Below, piece after piece: positions 45,179 through 52,124 of a stretch of 64,000 nt of DNA. The notes under the pieces were generated by a model. The model was given only the letters and a program-made list of their open reading frames with translations. It did no database searches and was not told where the DNA came from. The position numbers and the translations under genes are program-made. This stretch comes from Paenibacillus humicus NBRC 102415 (GTDB lineage Bacteria; Bacillota; Bacilli; Paenibacillales; Paenibacillaceae): NCBI RefSeq assembly GCF_004000905.1, contig NZ_BIMD01000016.1, positions 1 to 64,000 of the forward strand, written 5' to 3'. The number at the start of each line of letters is the position of its first letter. Position 1 is the first letter of the stretch.

Positions 45179-45290
45179 GAATCACAAGAAATAATATAAC
45201 ACGAGCAACAATTTGATGTCAATACTTTCCCATCTATTTTTAGATTGAATTTTATTGGGTTTCAATCGGACTTTTCTATCGCCGGATGAA

Positions 45291-45320
45291 TTGACAGCAG
45301 CGCCCTGCCGCTCCTATACT
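45291..45320 (+). promoter_or_regulatory. Promoter of the dehydrogenase-ABC-monooxygenase operon
   Basis: A perfect -35 TTGACA (45291-45296), an 18-base spacer and TATACT (45315-45320). Transcription would start near 45328, leaving a leader of about 150 bases before the first gene. Confidence 0.8.
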
Positions 45321-45350
45321 TCTAATCAACACTATTCCACCTTATTTACT

Positions 45351-45429
45351 ATGATTTATACCCCAGCCGACCGGACCGCCGGAGGCTGAAGCTCGCAGCA
45401 ACGCACCGCTGCCGCTTCAGCCTCTTTTT
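45351..45429 (+). promoter_or_regulatory. Attenuator-like leader: short reading frame and intrinsic terminator
   Basis: Inside the leader, GAGGCTGAAGC (45382-45392) pairs perfectly with GCTTCAGCCTC (45414-45424), followed by TTTTT. This is a complete terminator upstream of the first gene. A 12-codon frame, MIYTPADRTAGG (45351-45389), ends within the 5' arm of the stem, so a ribosome on it could prevent folding. It has no clear ribosome site. A small CCGG-ACCG-CCGG hairpin precedes the terminator. No S-box or T-box consensus was found. Control by attenuation is inferred. Confidence 0.6.
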
Positions 45430-45480
45430 GCGGTTACCCGCAGCAAAACATTCCTTGCAGAAAGAATCGGAGGTTAGCCT

Positions 45481-46596
45481 ATGATCGCTATCAAAGCTCC
45501 CTTATTGTATCGAAACGAACCGGCCCTTCTGGAGCAGAAGGGGCTGCTGGAAGACTGGGAGGGACGAATTGCGGTCATTATAAGCGGAAATACCGCATGG
45601 GATCTCGTATCCGCGCAGCTCGCCTCCCGCCTCGGCGAAGCCCATATCCCTTTCTCCAGGCTGTCGTTCAAAGGGTACTGCACCCAGGAGAAGATCGACC
45701 GCTGCTCTCTAGAGGCCGAGCGCCTCAATCCTTCCTTTCTGATCGGGATCGGCGGCGGCTCCGTCCTTGACCTGACAAAGGCCGTCGGAGACAAGCTCGG
45801 CCTCCCGGTCGTGGCAATCCCGACCGTTGCCGCAACATGCGCGGCCTGGTCTGCTCTAACCGTGCTCTATGACGATGCCGGACGCGCCGCCGGCTACCTG
45901 CCTCTCTCGCGTTCTCCCGAGCTGGTGCTGGCCGATGCCCGCGTTCTCGCCCATGCCCCGCGCCGTTATCTCGCATCCGGCATCGCCGACACGATCGTGA
46001 AATGGCATGAGCACGGCGTGAATGCTCCGGCTGGCAAGCAGCCCGGCCTGGATCTTCAACTGAGCCTTCACGCTGCCCGCCTTGCCCTCGATCTGCTGAC
46101 CTCCCACTCGGCTCAGGTATATGAAGCAGCCGATGTCCTGTCTCCTCCGGTCGACGAAGCCTTCAGCCAAACGATAGATGCCGTCATCGTGCTGGCGGGA
46201 CTGGCAGGAAGCATCCACAGCGGCCGGCGCAGGGCGGCTATCGCGCATGCCATTCATGACCGGCTGACATGGTTTCCCGAGACGCAAGGCACGCTGCATG
46301 GAGAAAAGGTCGGCTTCGGCCTGCTGTCGCAGCTCGTTCTCGAGGGCAAAGCCGACGAAGCGGTGTCGCTTGCCGCGCTGTTCCGCCGGATCGGGCTTCC
46401 CGTCACGCTGGAGGATCTCGGCTTCAAGCCTTCCCGGCTCAAGGCGCATCAAGACATCGCCTCCGGCATCCAGCTGCCGGAAGAAGCCAAGGCAGCGCTC
46501 GCTTTCGACGCCTCGCCCGCCCGTATCGCCCAGGCGATAGCCGGAGCGGACGCCATCGGCAGAACGGCCGCAGCCAATCTCATGACCGGCTCGTAA
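45481..46596 (+). CDS. Iron-containing/glycerol dehydrogenase-like oxidoreductase
   Basis: A 371-residue protein. ATG 45481 follows GGAGGTTAGCCT. It is of the GldA/YbdH type: an N-terminal nucleotide-binding half with 'FLIGIGGGSVLDLTKAVGD' and 'VVAIPTVAATCAAWSAL', and a C-terminal helical half with metal-ligand type residues ('GIADTIVKWHEH', 'AIAHAIHDRL', 'GTLHGEKVGFG'). YbdH (HcxA) of E. coli reduces 2-oxo acids, including the methionine keto acid, so a hydroxy/keto-acid role fits an operon that also has an aminotransferase. It is first gene behind the attenuator-like leader. Confidence 0.85.
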   Translation: MIAIKAPLLYRNEPALLEQKGLLEDWEGRIAVIISGNTAWDLVSAQLASRLGEAHIPFSRLSFKGYCTQEKIDRCSLEAERLNPSFLIGIGGGSVLDLTKAVGDKLGLPVVAIPTVAATCAAWSALTVLYDDAGRAAGYLPLSRSPELVLADARVLAHAPRRYLASGIADTIVKWHEHGVNAPAGKQPGLDLQLSLHAARLALDLLTSHSAQVYEAADVLSPPVDEAFSQTIDAVIVLAGLAGSIHSGRRRAAIAHAIHDRLTWFPETQGTLHGEKVGFGLLSQLVLEGKADEAVSLAALFRRIGLPVTLEDLGFKPSRLKAHQDIASGIQLPEEAKAALAFDASPARIAQAIAGADAIGRTAAANLMTGS

Positions 46597-46644
46597 CCGG
46601 CGCGGCACCCATTCCTTCTTCGCGAAAGGCGGATTGAATTCCTT

Positions 46645-47700
46645 ATGGCCAACCGGTCCAACCTCACCATCAAGCTTCTCCCTATTCTCCTGCTCTCGGC
46701 AGCCTTGGCAGGCTGTTCGGGCAGCAGTTCCGGCTCCTCGGCTGCCGCCGGCAATACCTCCTCTCCAGGAACGGCCGCTCTTTCTTCAACCGGCTCGCAG
46801 GCCGATCTGGGCAAGGTCACCCTGCGGGTGGGACAGACGGGCTGGGCAAGCCTGGAGCAGGGCTTCAAGGCGGCAGGTGTCGACGACACTCCGTACAAGC
46901 TCGAGTTCAGCGTGTTCCAGGGAGGCAACCTGCAGCTGGAAGCGATCGCGGCCGATCATCTCGATGTCGCCCAGACGAGCGAGATCCCGCCGATCTTCGC
47001 TTCCCAATCAGCCGGGGGCGGCAACTTCAAGATCATCGCCCTCAGCAATTCCAATACGCTGAACCAGGAGGTCGTCGTCCCCAAAGGCTCCCCGCTCAAG
47101 CAGCCGGCCGATCTCAAAGGAAAGAAAGTCGCGTTCGTCAAAGCGACGACGGCTCATTATTTCCTGCTGAAGATTCTCCAGGAAGCCGGATTGTCGTGGA
47201 GCGACATCCAGCCGGTGGAGCTGTCCACCGCCGACGGGCTCAGCGCCCTGCTCAGCGGCAAAGTCGACGCGCTGGCAAGCTACGGGAACTCCATCATTAC
47301 GGCTCATGAGAACGGAGCTTCGACTCTCGCCAGCGCGAAGGATATCCTCTCCGGCAATTTCCCGATCGAAGCGACTCCGGCCGCGATCGCGGATCCGGGC
47401 AAGCATGCCGCGATCGCCGACTTTTTGAACCGCTTGAACCGCTATCAGGAATGGACGCGCCAGAACAAGGAGAAATGGGCGGAAATTACGGCCGCCGCCA
47501 CCCATCAGGATCCGGAGACGGCGCTGAAGACGCTGGAGGAAGGAGAGGCCCAGCGTCCGTCCAAGGTGCTTCCGGTCACGCCGGAAGCGATCGCGTCCAA
47601 TCAGGATGTGGCGGATGCGCTGCAGACTGTCGGCCTTTTGAAAGCCAACGTGGATGTGAGCTCGTTCTTCAGCGATGCGTTCGCATCGGAAATCAAGTAA
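46645..47700 (+). CDS. ABC transporter substrate-binding lipoprotein, SsuA/TauA-like
   Basis: A 351-residue lipoprotein. ATG 46645 has only a weak AAAGGCGG site. The signal peptide ends in the lipobox 'LAGCSG', then a Ser/Gly linker. The core is an NMT1/SsuA-type type II binding protein: 'VTLRVGQTGWASLEQG', 'DVAQTSEIPPIF', 'VVVPKGSPLKQPADLKGKKV' and 'LLSGKVDALASYGN'. Homologues bind aliphatic sulfonates, taurine or related small anions. With the permease and ATPase downstream it completes an importer. The true ligand is unknown. Confidence 0.92.
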   Translation: MANRSNLTIKLLPILLLSAALAGCSGSSSGSSAAAGNTSSPGTAALSSTGSQADLGKVTLRVGQTGWASLEQGFKAAGVDDTPYKLEFSVFQGGNLQLEAIAADHLDVAQTSEIPPIFASQSAGGGNFKIIALSNSNTLNQEVVVPKGSPLKQPADLKGKKVAFVKATTAHYFLLKILQEAGLSWSDIQPVELSTADGLSALLSGKVDALASYGNSIITAHENGASTLASAKDILSGNFPIEATPAAIADPGKHAAIADFLNRLNRYQEWTRQNKEKWAEITAAATHQDPETALKTLEEGEAQRPSKVLPVTPEAIASNQDVADALQTVGLLKANVDVSSFFSDAFASEIK

Positions 47701-47716
47701 AGGAGCCCTGGCAGCC

Positions 47717-48499
47717 ATGAACCGTACCGCCTCCCCGCGCCGGCGCGACGTCATCCTTCCCTGGACGCTTCCCGTCCTCATCCTTGCCCTCTGGCAGGTG
47801 TCCACGTCAGCGGGCTGGATTGCGGAGCGCACCCTCCCTCAGCCTCTGCGCGTGGCGGAAACGCTGGCGGATACGATCCGCAGCGGCGTGCTTCTGCACA
47901 ATCTCGGCATCAGCGCGATGCGGGCCATGCTCGGCTTCCTCATCGGCGGCGGAATCGGCTTCGCCCTCGGACTGATGAACGGATTGTCCAAGACCGCGGA
48001 GAAGGCGACGGACTCCTCGATCCAGATGATCCGCAACATCCCGCTGTTCGCCCTCCTCCCCTTGTTCATCATCTGGTTCGGCATCGGCGAGGAGATCAAG
48101 CTTGCGCTCGTATCGCTCGGCGTCTTTTTCCCGGTCTATCTCAATACGTTCCACGGCATCCGCTCGGTCGATCCCGGGCTGATCGAGATGGGCAAAGTCT
48201 ACCGAATGAGCAGGCGCTCCTTGTACGCCCACATCGTCTTGCCGGGCGCGCTGCCCTCCATTCTCGTCGGCGTGAGATACGCCCTGGGCATCACCTGGCT
48301 CGTCCTCATCGTTGCGGAGACGGTCGCTGCGGATGCCGGCATCGGATACATGGCCATGAACGCCAGGGAATTTTTCCAGCTGGACGTCATTGTGCTCAGC
48401 ATCGTCATTTACGCCCTGCTCGGCAAGCTGTCCGACAGCCTCGCCAAGCGGCTTGAAAAGCGGTTCCTGAAATGGAACCCGACCTATGTTCCCCGTTAA
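47717..48499 (+). CDS. ABC transporter permease, SsuC-like
   Basis: A 260-residue membrane protein from ATG 47717, with AAGGAG 11 bases upstream. It has about six membrane segments and the EAA-like loop '[24 protein letters not shown]' (shortened: [19 protein letters not shown]). The N-terminal '[16 protein letters not shown]' is typical for SsuC/TauC permeases. It lies 16 bases behind the binding-protein gene. It forms the channel of the sulfonate-type importer. Confidence 0.93.
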   Translation: MNRTASPRRRDVILPWTLPVLILALWQVSTSAGWIAERTLPQPLRVAETLADTIRSGVLLHNLGISAMRAMLGFLIGGGIGFALGLMNGLSKTAEKATDSSIQMIRNIPLFALLPLFIIWFGIGEEIKLALVSLGVFFPVYLNTFHGIRSVDPGLIEMGKVYRMSRRSLYAHIVLPGALPSILVGVRYALGITWLVLIVAETVAADAGIGYMAMNAREFFQLDVIVLSIVIYALLGKLSDSLAKRLEKRFLKWNPTYVPR

Positions 48500-48512
48500 G
48501 GAGGCGGCCGGA

Positions 48513-49289
48513 TTGGCCCATGCAGAAAAGAAAGGAATCGGCTTCGAGCTCCGCCGGCTCGGAATGTCGTTCGACGGAAGGCCGGTCCTGTCGGAGCTGA
48601 ACCTGTCGGTGAGATCCGGCGAGTTCGTAGCGGTCGTCGGACGGAGCGGCTGCGGCAAGAGCACGCTGCTCCGGCTTGTCGCGGGGCTTCAGCAGCCATC
48701 GCAGGGAGAGATCGCCTGGGAAGAGGCGCACGCCTCCGGCACGCCGGAATATACCCGCGTCCTGTTCCAGGAAGCAAGGCTGCTCCCCTGGAAGTCCGTG
48801 CTCGACAACGTCAGGCTCGCGGCAGGCACGGACCGGGATACGGCCGCGGACGCCCTTCGCCAAGTCGGGCTCGCTTCCCGCGAGAACGATTGGCCCTCCG
48901 TCCTCTCCGGCGGCCAGAGGCAGCGGGTCGCTCTGGCCCGCGCGCTGGCCAGCCGCCCCCGGCTGCTGCTGCTCGACGAGCCGCTCGGCGCGCTCGACGC
49001 GCTGACCCGGATCGAGATGCAGAGCCTGATCGAGTCGCTTTGGGCCGAATCGGGCTTCACGACGATTCTCGTCACGCATGACGTCAGCGAGGCTGTCGCA
49101 CTCGCCGACCGGGTGCTGCTGATCGAGGAAGGCCGGATCGCTCTGGATATTTCCATCGAGCTCGCACGGCCCCGGGAAAGGGACAGCGGGTTCGCCTACT
49201 ACGAAAATCTGATCTTGAACAAGGTGCTTGGCCGCAAGGAGGAGCCGCTTCCCCCTGCCGCGCAGCGCAAGCTCAGCTATTCCATCTGA
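48513..49289 (+). CDS. ABC transporter ATPase, SsuB-like
   Basis: A 258-residue ATPase. TTG 48513 has AAGGAGG eight bases upstream; ATG 48486 would lie inside the permease gene. It has Walker A '[11 protein letters not shown]', Q-loop '[11 protein letters not shown]', signature '[15 protein letters not shown]', Walker B '[12 protein letters not shown]' and switch His '[10 protein letters not shown]'. The 'LLPW' after the Q-loop is the usual mark of the nitrate/sulfonate/taurine group. It powers the importer encoded just upstream. Confidence 0.95.
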   Translation: MAHAEKKGIGFELRRLGMSFDGRPVLSELNLSVRSGEFVAVVGRSGCGKSTLLRLVAGLQQPSQGEIAWEEAHASGTPEYTRVLFQEARLLPWKSVLDNVRLAAGTDRDTAADALRQVGLASRENDWPSVLSGGQRQRVALARALASRPRLLLLDEPLGALDALTRIEMQSLIESLWAESGFTTILVTHDVSEAVALADRVLLIEEGRIALDISIELARPRERDSGFAYYENLILNKVLGRKEEPLPPAAQRKLSYSI

Positions 49290-49329
49290 GATCATCATCA
49301 TTCATACCCTTGAAAGGCAGGAATCAATA

Positions 49330-49803
49330 ATGTCAACATTGACAGCAGCTCCGGAAAGCATCTGCTCCCCCGAAGCGGAACAGCTCATCTCGGAGCTGAG
49401 CGCCGAGCTCGCCGCCCTATATCAAGTCGAGGACGGATCGGCAGGCTTCACGCCCGCCGATCTCGACCACCCGAGGGCGGCGCTTGTCGTCGCCCGCATC
49501 GGCGGCATCCCCGCCGGATGCGGAGCGCTGCGGCCCCTCGACGAGCATGCGGTCGAGGTCAAGCGGGTCTACACCCGCCCCGTATACCGCCGCCAAGGGG
49601 TGGCGCTCGCCATTATGGATGAGCTGGAGAGGCTCGCAGCCGAATTCGGCTACCGCAGCATCAGGCTGCAGACCGGCCCGCTGCAGCCTGAAGCGGTCGC
49701 CCTCTATGAACGCTCGGGTTATTACCGCATTCCCCGCTTCCATGGAGAATGGGACGAAGTGATTGCCTTCCAGAAGGATGTCAAGGTCAACCAGGCCGGT
49801 TAA
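49330..49803 (+). CDS. GNAT-family N-acetyltransferase
   Basis: A 157-residue protein. ATG 49330 is chosen, with GGCAGG about ten bases upstream. It has the GNAT fold with motif A 'VEVKRVYTRPVYRRQGVALAIM' (shortened: RVYTRPVYRRQGVA), the acetyl-CoA pyrophosphate-binding loop 'RRQGVA', and motif B 'ALYERSGYYRIPRF'. It transfers an acetyl group, probably to an amine of the imported compound or a breakdown product. In Bacillus sulfur-scavenging operons of the ytm/snaA kind an acetyltransferase precedes a luciferase-like monooxygenase in the same way, which is the best hint for its job. Confidence 0.9.
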   Translation: MSTLTAAPESICSPEAEQLISELSAELAALYQVEDGSAGFTPADLDHPRAALVVARIGGIPAGCGALRPLDEHAVEVKRVYTRPVYRRQGVALAIMDELERLAAEFGYRSIRLQTGPLQPEAVALYERSGYYRIPRFHGEWDEVIAFQKDVKVNQAG

Positions 49804-49818
49804 ACGAGGAGATGCCGC

Positions 49819-50895
49819 ATGAAATTCGCATGGTTCAGCCTGGTCATGAATCTGCCCCACGCAATTACCGGGGAGCAGCTCACGCCCAAGCAGAAATTCG
49901 ATCAAATCATCCGCCAGGCCGAGCTTGCCGAGACGCTCGGCTTCGAGGCTTACGGGGTCGGGGAAAGGCATGGCGCCCCGTTTCTCAGCTCTTCTCCGGC
50001 AGTGCTGCTCGCAGCTATCGCTGGCCGCACCCGCATCATCCGGCTGCTGACGACCGTATCCGTGCTCAGCGTGCTGGATCCCGTCCGCGTCGCCGAGGAT
50101 TACGCCACAGTCGACCAGCTCAGCGGCGGCAGGCTGGAGCTGATCATCGGCAAGGGCAATGATCCCCGCCATTACCCGCTCTTCGGCGTTCCGCCGGAGG
50201 AACAGTGGGAGTCGCTCGCGGAGCGCTACGCGCTGCTGAAGAGGCTTTGGAGCGAGGAGGATGTCGTCTGGACGGGCAAGTATCGTCCGCCGCTGGACAG
50301 AGTGACGACACAGCCCCGGCCTTTCGGCGGCACGATTCCGATCTGGCACGGGAGCGCCTCGAGCCCGCTGTCCACGGAGCTGGCCGCCCAGGCCGGCGAG
50401 CCGATCTTTTCGTCGAACTCCTTTCATCATCTGCAGAAGTACAAGGATCTCATCGACCACTACCGGGAGCGCCTCGCGCATTACGGCCATCCCCCGGAGA
50501 AGGCTGTCGTCGGCGCCGGGGCGGGCAGCCTCTATCTCGCCGCCACGCAGGAAGAAGCCATCCGGCGCTACAAGCCTTATTACGAGCTGTTCAGCGGGAC
50601 CGATTCCGCCAAGCACAACCAGTCTCCCTTCACCGGCCTCGAAGACAACATCCGGAATGGCCCGATTCTGGTCGGAAGCCCGGACAGCGTCATCGAGAAA
50701 ATCCTCACCTATCAAAAAGCCTTCGGCAATCAGGTGCTCGGCCTCAGCGTCGACGGCTTGTCGGTGAGCGAGCAGCGCGAGCAGCTGCAATGGTTTGCCG
50801 CCGAAGTAGCCCCCATTCTCCGGAGGGAGGCTCCTTCCACGGTGTGGGACACCCGGCCGGCTTCGTCCGCTGCCGGCCCGCTGTCAATTTATTAA
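49819..50895 (+). CDS. Luciferase-like FMN-dependent monooxygenase
   Basis: A 358-residue protein. ATG 49819 follows GAGGAG by seven bases. It is a bacterial-luciferase-like TIM barrel: 'AELAETLGFEAYGVGERHG', 'RTRIIRLLTTVSVLSVLDPVRVAE' (shortened: LLTTVSVLSVLDPVRVAE), 'LSGGRLELIIGKGND', and 'VGSPDSVIEKILTYQKAFG' near the C-terminus. Such enzymes use reduced FMN and oxygen to cleave C-S or C-N bonds, or to oxidise alkyl groups. No flavin reductase is encoded in the operon. Its place behind an SsuABC-like importer and a GNAT suggests organosulfur use, inferred from the sulfur operons of Bacillus. Confidence 0.9.
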   Translation: MKFAWFSLVMNLPHAITGEQLTPKQKFDQIIRQAELAETLGFEAYGVGERHGAPFLSSSPAVLLAAIAGRTRIIRLLTTVSVLSVLDPVRVAEDYATVDQLSGGRLELIIGKGNDPRHYPLFGVPPEEQWESLAERYALLKRLWSEEDVVWTGKYRPPLDRVTTQPRPFGGTIPIWHGSASSPLSTELAAQAGEPIFSSNSFHHLQKYKDLIDHYRERLAHYGHPPEKAVVGAGAGSLYLAATQEEAIRRYKPYYELFSGTDSAKHNQSPFTGLEDNIRNGPILVGSPDSVIEKILTYQKAFGNQVLGLSVDGLSVSEQREQLQWFAAEVAPILRREAPSTVWDTRPASSAAGPLSIY

Positions 50896-50945
50896 AATCC
50901 ACCTTCGCCGGTTCGAGAAGCCCGCGACGAGGAGGTCCATTCGAG

Positions 50946-52046
50946 ATGTGCGCTTACCCTTTGAGAAAACAATTGCAAGGCATTCCGGCCTTTCTGCCGG
51001 CGAAGCCGGCTTCCGAAGCCAATGGACAAGGAAGGCTTCCCGATGTTCGGCTCGCAGCCAACGAGAATACGCTCGGCTTCTCCCCGCTTGCTGCCGCAGC
51101 CATACAGGCTGCCGTTTCGCGACTTTACCTGTATCCGGACAGCCAGGCCTCCAGCCTGAGAAGCAAGCTGGCCGCCAAGCTGCGGGTGGATCCAGGCCAG
51201 CTCGTATTCGGAAACGGCTCCTTCGAGCTGTTGTCTCTCGCCGCCTATACGTTCCTTGCTCCTGGCGAAGAAGCCCTCCTGCCCTCTCCTTCCTTCGGCT
51301 GGTACCGGGTCGCGACATTGGCAGCCGGAGGCATTCCCGTCACGGTGCCGCTGCGGAATCATGCCGTTGATCTCGATGAAATCGCACGAAGGATTTCCCC
51401 GACCACCGGCCTCGTCTGGCTGTGCAATCCCAACAATCCTACCGGCTCTTACTTCACCGATTCGGAGCTCCGGCTCTTCCTCGACCGGGTTCCTCCCCAT
51501 GTGTTCGTCGTGCTGGACGAAGCCTATCGGGAATTCGCGGAGCAGGAGGATTTTCCGGATACCGCAGCCCTTGTCGAGCGCTGCCCGAACGCGGCCGTTC
51601 TCCGGACATTCTCCAAAGCCTACGGACTTGCCGGCCTGCGCATCGGCTATGCGATAGCTGCGGCAGATACGGCGGCGGCGCTGAACCGGCTGAGGCTTCC
51701 TCCCAATCTGGGCATCCTGGCTGAAGCCGGGGCAGCGGCGAGTCTGGAGGACGAAGCCTTCCTGCAGTCGGTGCTGGACAACAACCGCATCGAAAAACAG
51801 CGTTATTACGAGACTTTCCAGCTTCTCGGGCTCTCTTACCTGCCAAGCGAAACGAACTTCGTCATGGTCGATCTCGGCCGCGACAGCGGTCCGGTATTTG
51901 AATGGCTGCTGCAGGAGGGCATTCTCGTACGGCCCGGACGCGACTTCGATATGCCGACCTGGCTGAGGATTACGATCGGGCGGCCGGAGGAGAACCGGGC
52001 GGTGCTGGCGAAGCTGGAGAAGGCGCTTCAGCCATCTGCGCCTTAA
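50946..52046 (+). CDS. PLP-dependent aminotransferase, HisC-like class I/II
   Basis: A 366-residue protein from ATG 50946; GAGGAGG lies ten bases upstream. It is a fold-type I aminotransferase with 'RLAANENTLGFSP', 'WLCNPNNPTGSYF', 'VVLDEAYREFA', the PLP lysine in 'RTFSKAYGLAGLRIGYA', and substrate Arg in 'WLRITIGRPEEN'. It resembles histidinol-phosphate aminotransferase, but no other his gene is near. In this operon it probably interconverts an amino acid and a keto acid together with the YbdH-like dehydrogenase. The last 125 bases and the terminator are present a second time, decayed, at 57333-57515. Confidence 0.9.
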   Translation: MCAYPLRKQLQGIPAFLPAKPASEANGQGRLPDVRLAANENTLGFSPLAAAAIQAAVSRLYLYPDSQASSLRSKLAAKLRVDPGQLVFGNGSFELLSLAAYTFLAPGEEALLPSPSFGWYRVATLAAGGIPVTVPLRNHAVDLDEIARRISPTTGLVWLCNPNNPTGSYFTDSELRLFLDRVPPHVFVVLDEAYREFAEQEDFPDTAALVERCPNAAVLRTFSKAYGLAGLRIGYAIAAADTAAALNRLRLPPNLGILAEAGAAASLEDEAFLQSVLDNNRIEKQRYYETFQLLGLSYLPSETNFVMVDLGRDSGPVFEWLLQEGILVRPGRDFDMPTWLRITIGRPEENRAVLAKLEKALQPSAP

Positions 52047-52117
52047 AGGCCGGCAGTCGCGAGCATGCGCAAAAAAGCTCCCGGAGACGCTGATCCAGCG
52101 GCTCTCGGGAGCTTTTT
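51921..52117 (+). repeat. Direct repeat, intact copy (aminotransferase 3' end plus terminator)
   Basis: This segment covers the final codons of the aminotransferase gene and the terminator. It recurs in diverged form at 57333-57515 in the same orientation. Shared stretches include TGCCGACCTGGCTGAGGAT (copy 2 GG in place of TG at the start), AACCGGGCGGTGCTGGCGAA and CTTAAAGGCCGGC. The copies bracket the Ytr-like cassette. Confidence 0.9.
52076..52113. terminator. Bidirectional terminator between aminotransferase and FtsX permease genes
   Basis: AGCTCCCG ... CGGGAGCT with further internal pairing (CGCTGATCCAGCG). An A-run (52071-52076) precedes it and a T-run (52113-52117) follows. It serves both convergent genes. 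Confidence 0.9.
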
Positions 52118-52124
52118 CCATGAT

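Noticed and set aside
45376-45424. Similarity of the leader RNA to the S-box (SAM-I) riboswitch core
   Set aside because: Only the TGAAGC and GCAAC pieces fit; the conserved 5' helix sequences and the GGTGGAGGGA element are missing.
50205-50945. Upstream extension of the aminotransferase frame over the monooxygenase gene
   Set aside because: It is an antiparallel-free alternate frame of the real monooxygenase gene, and the ATG at 50946 has its own GAGGAGG.
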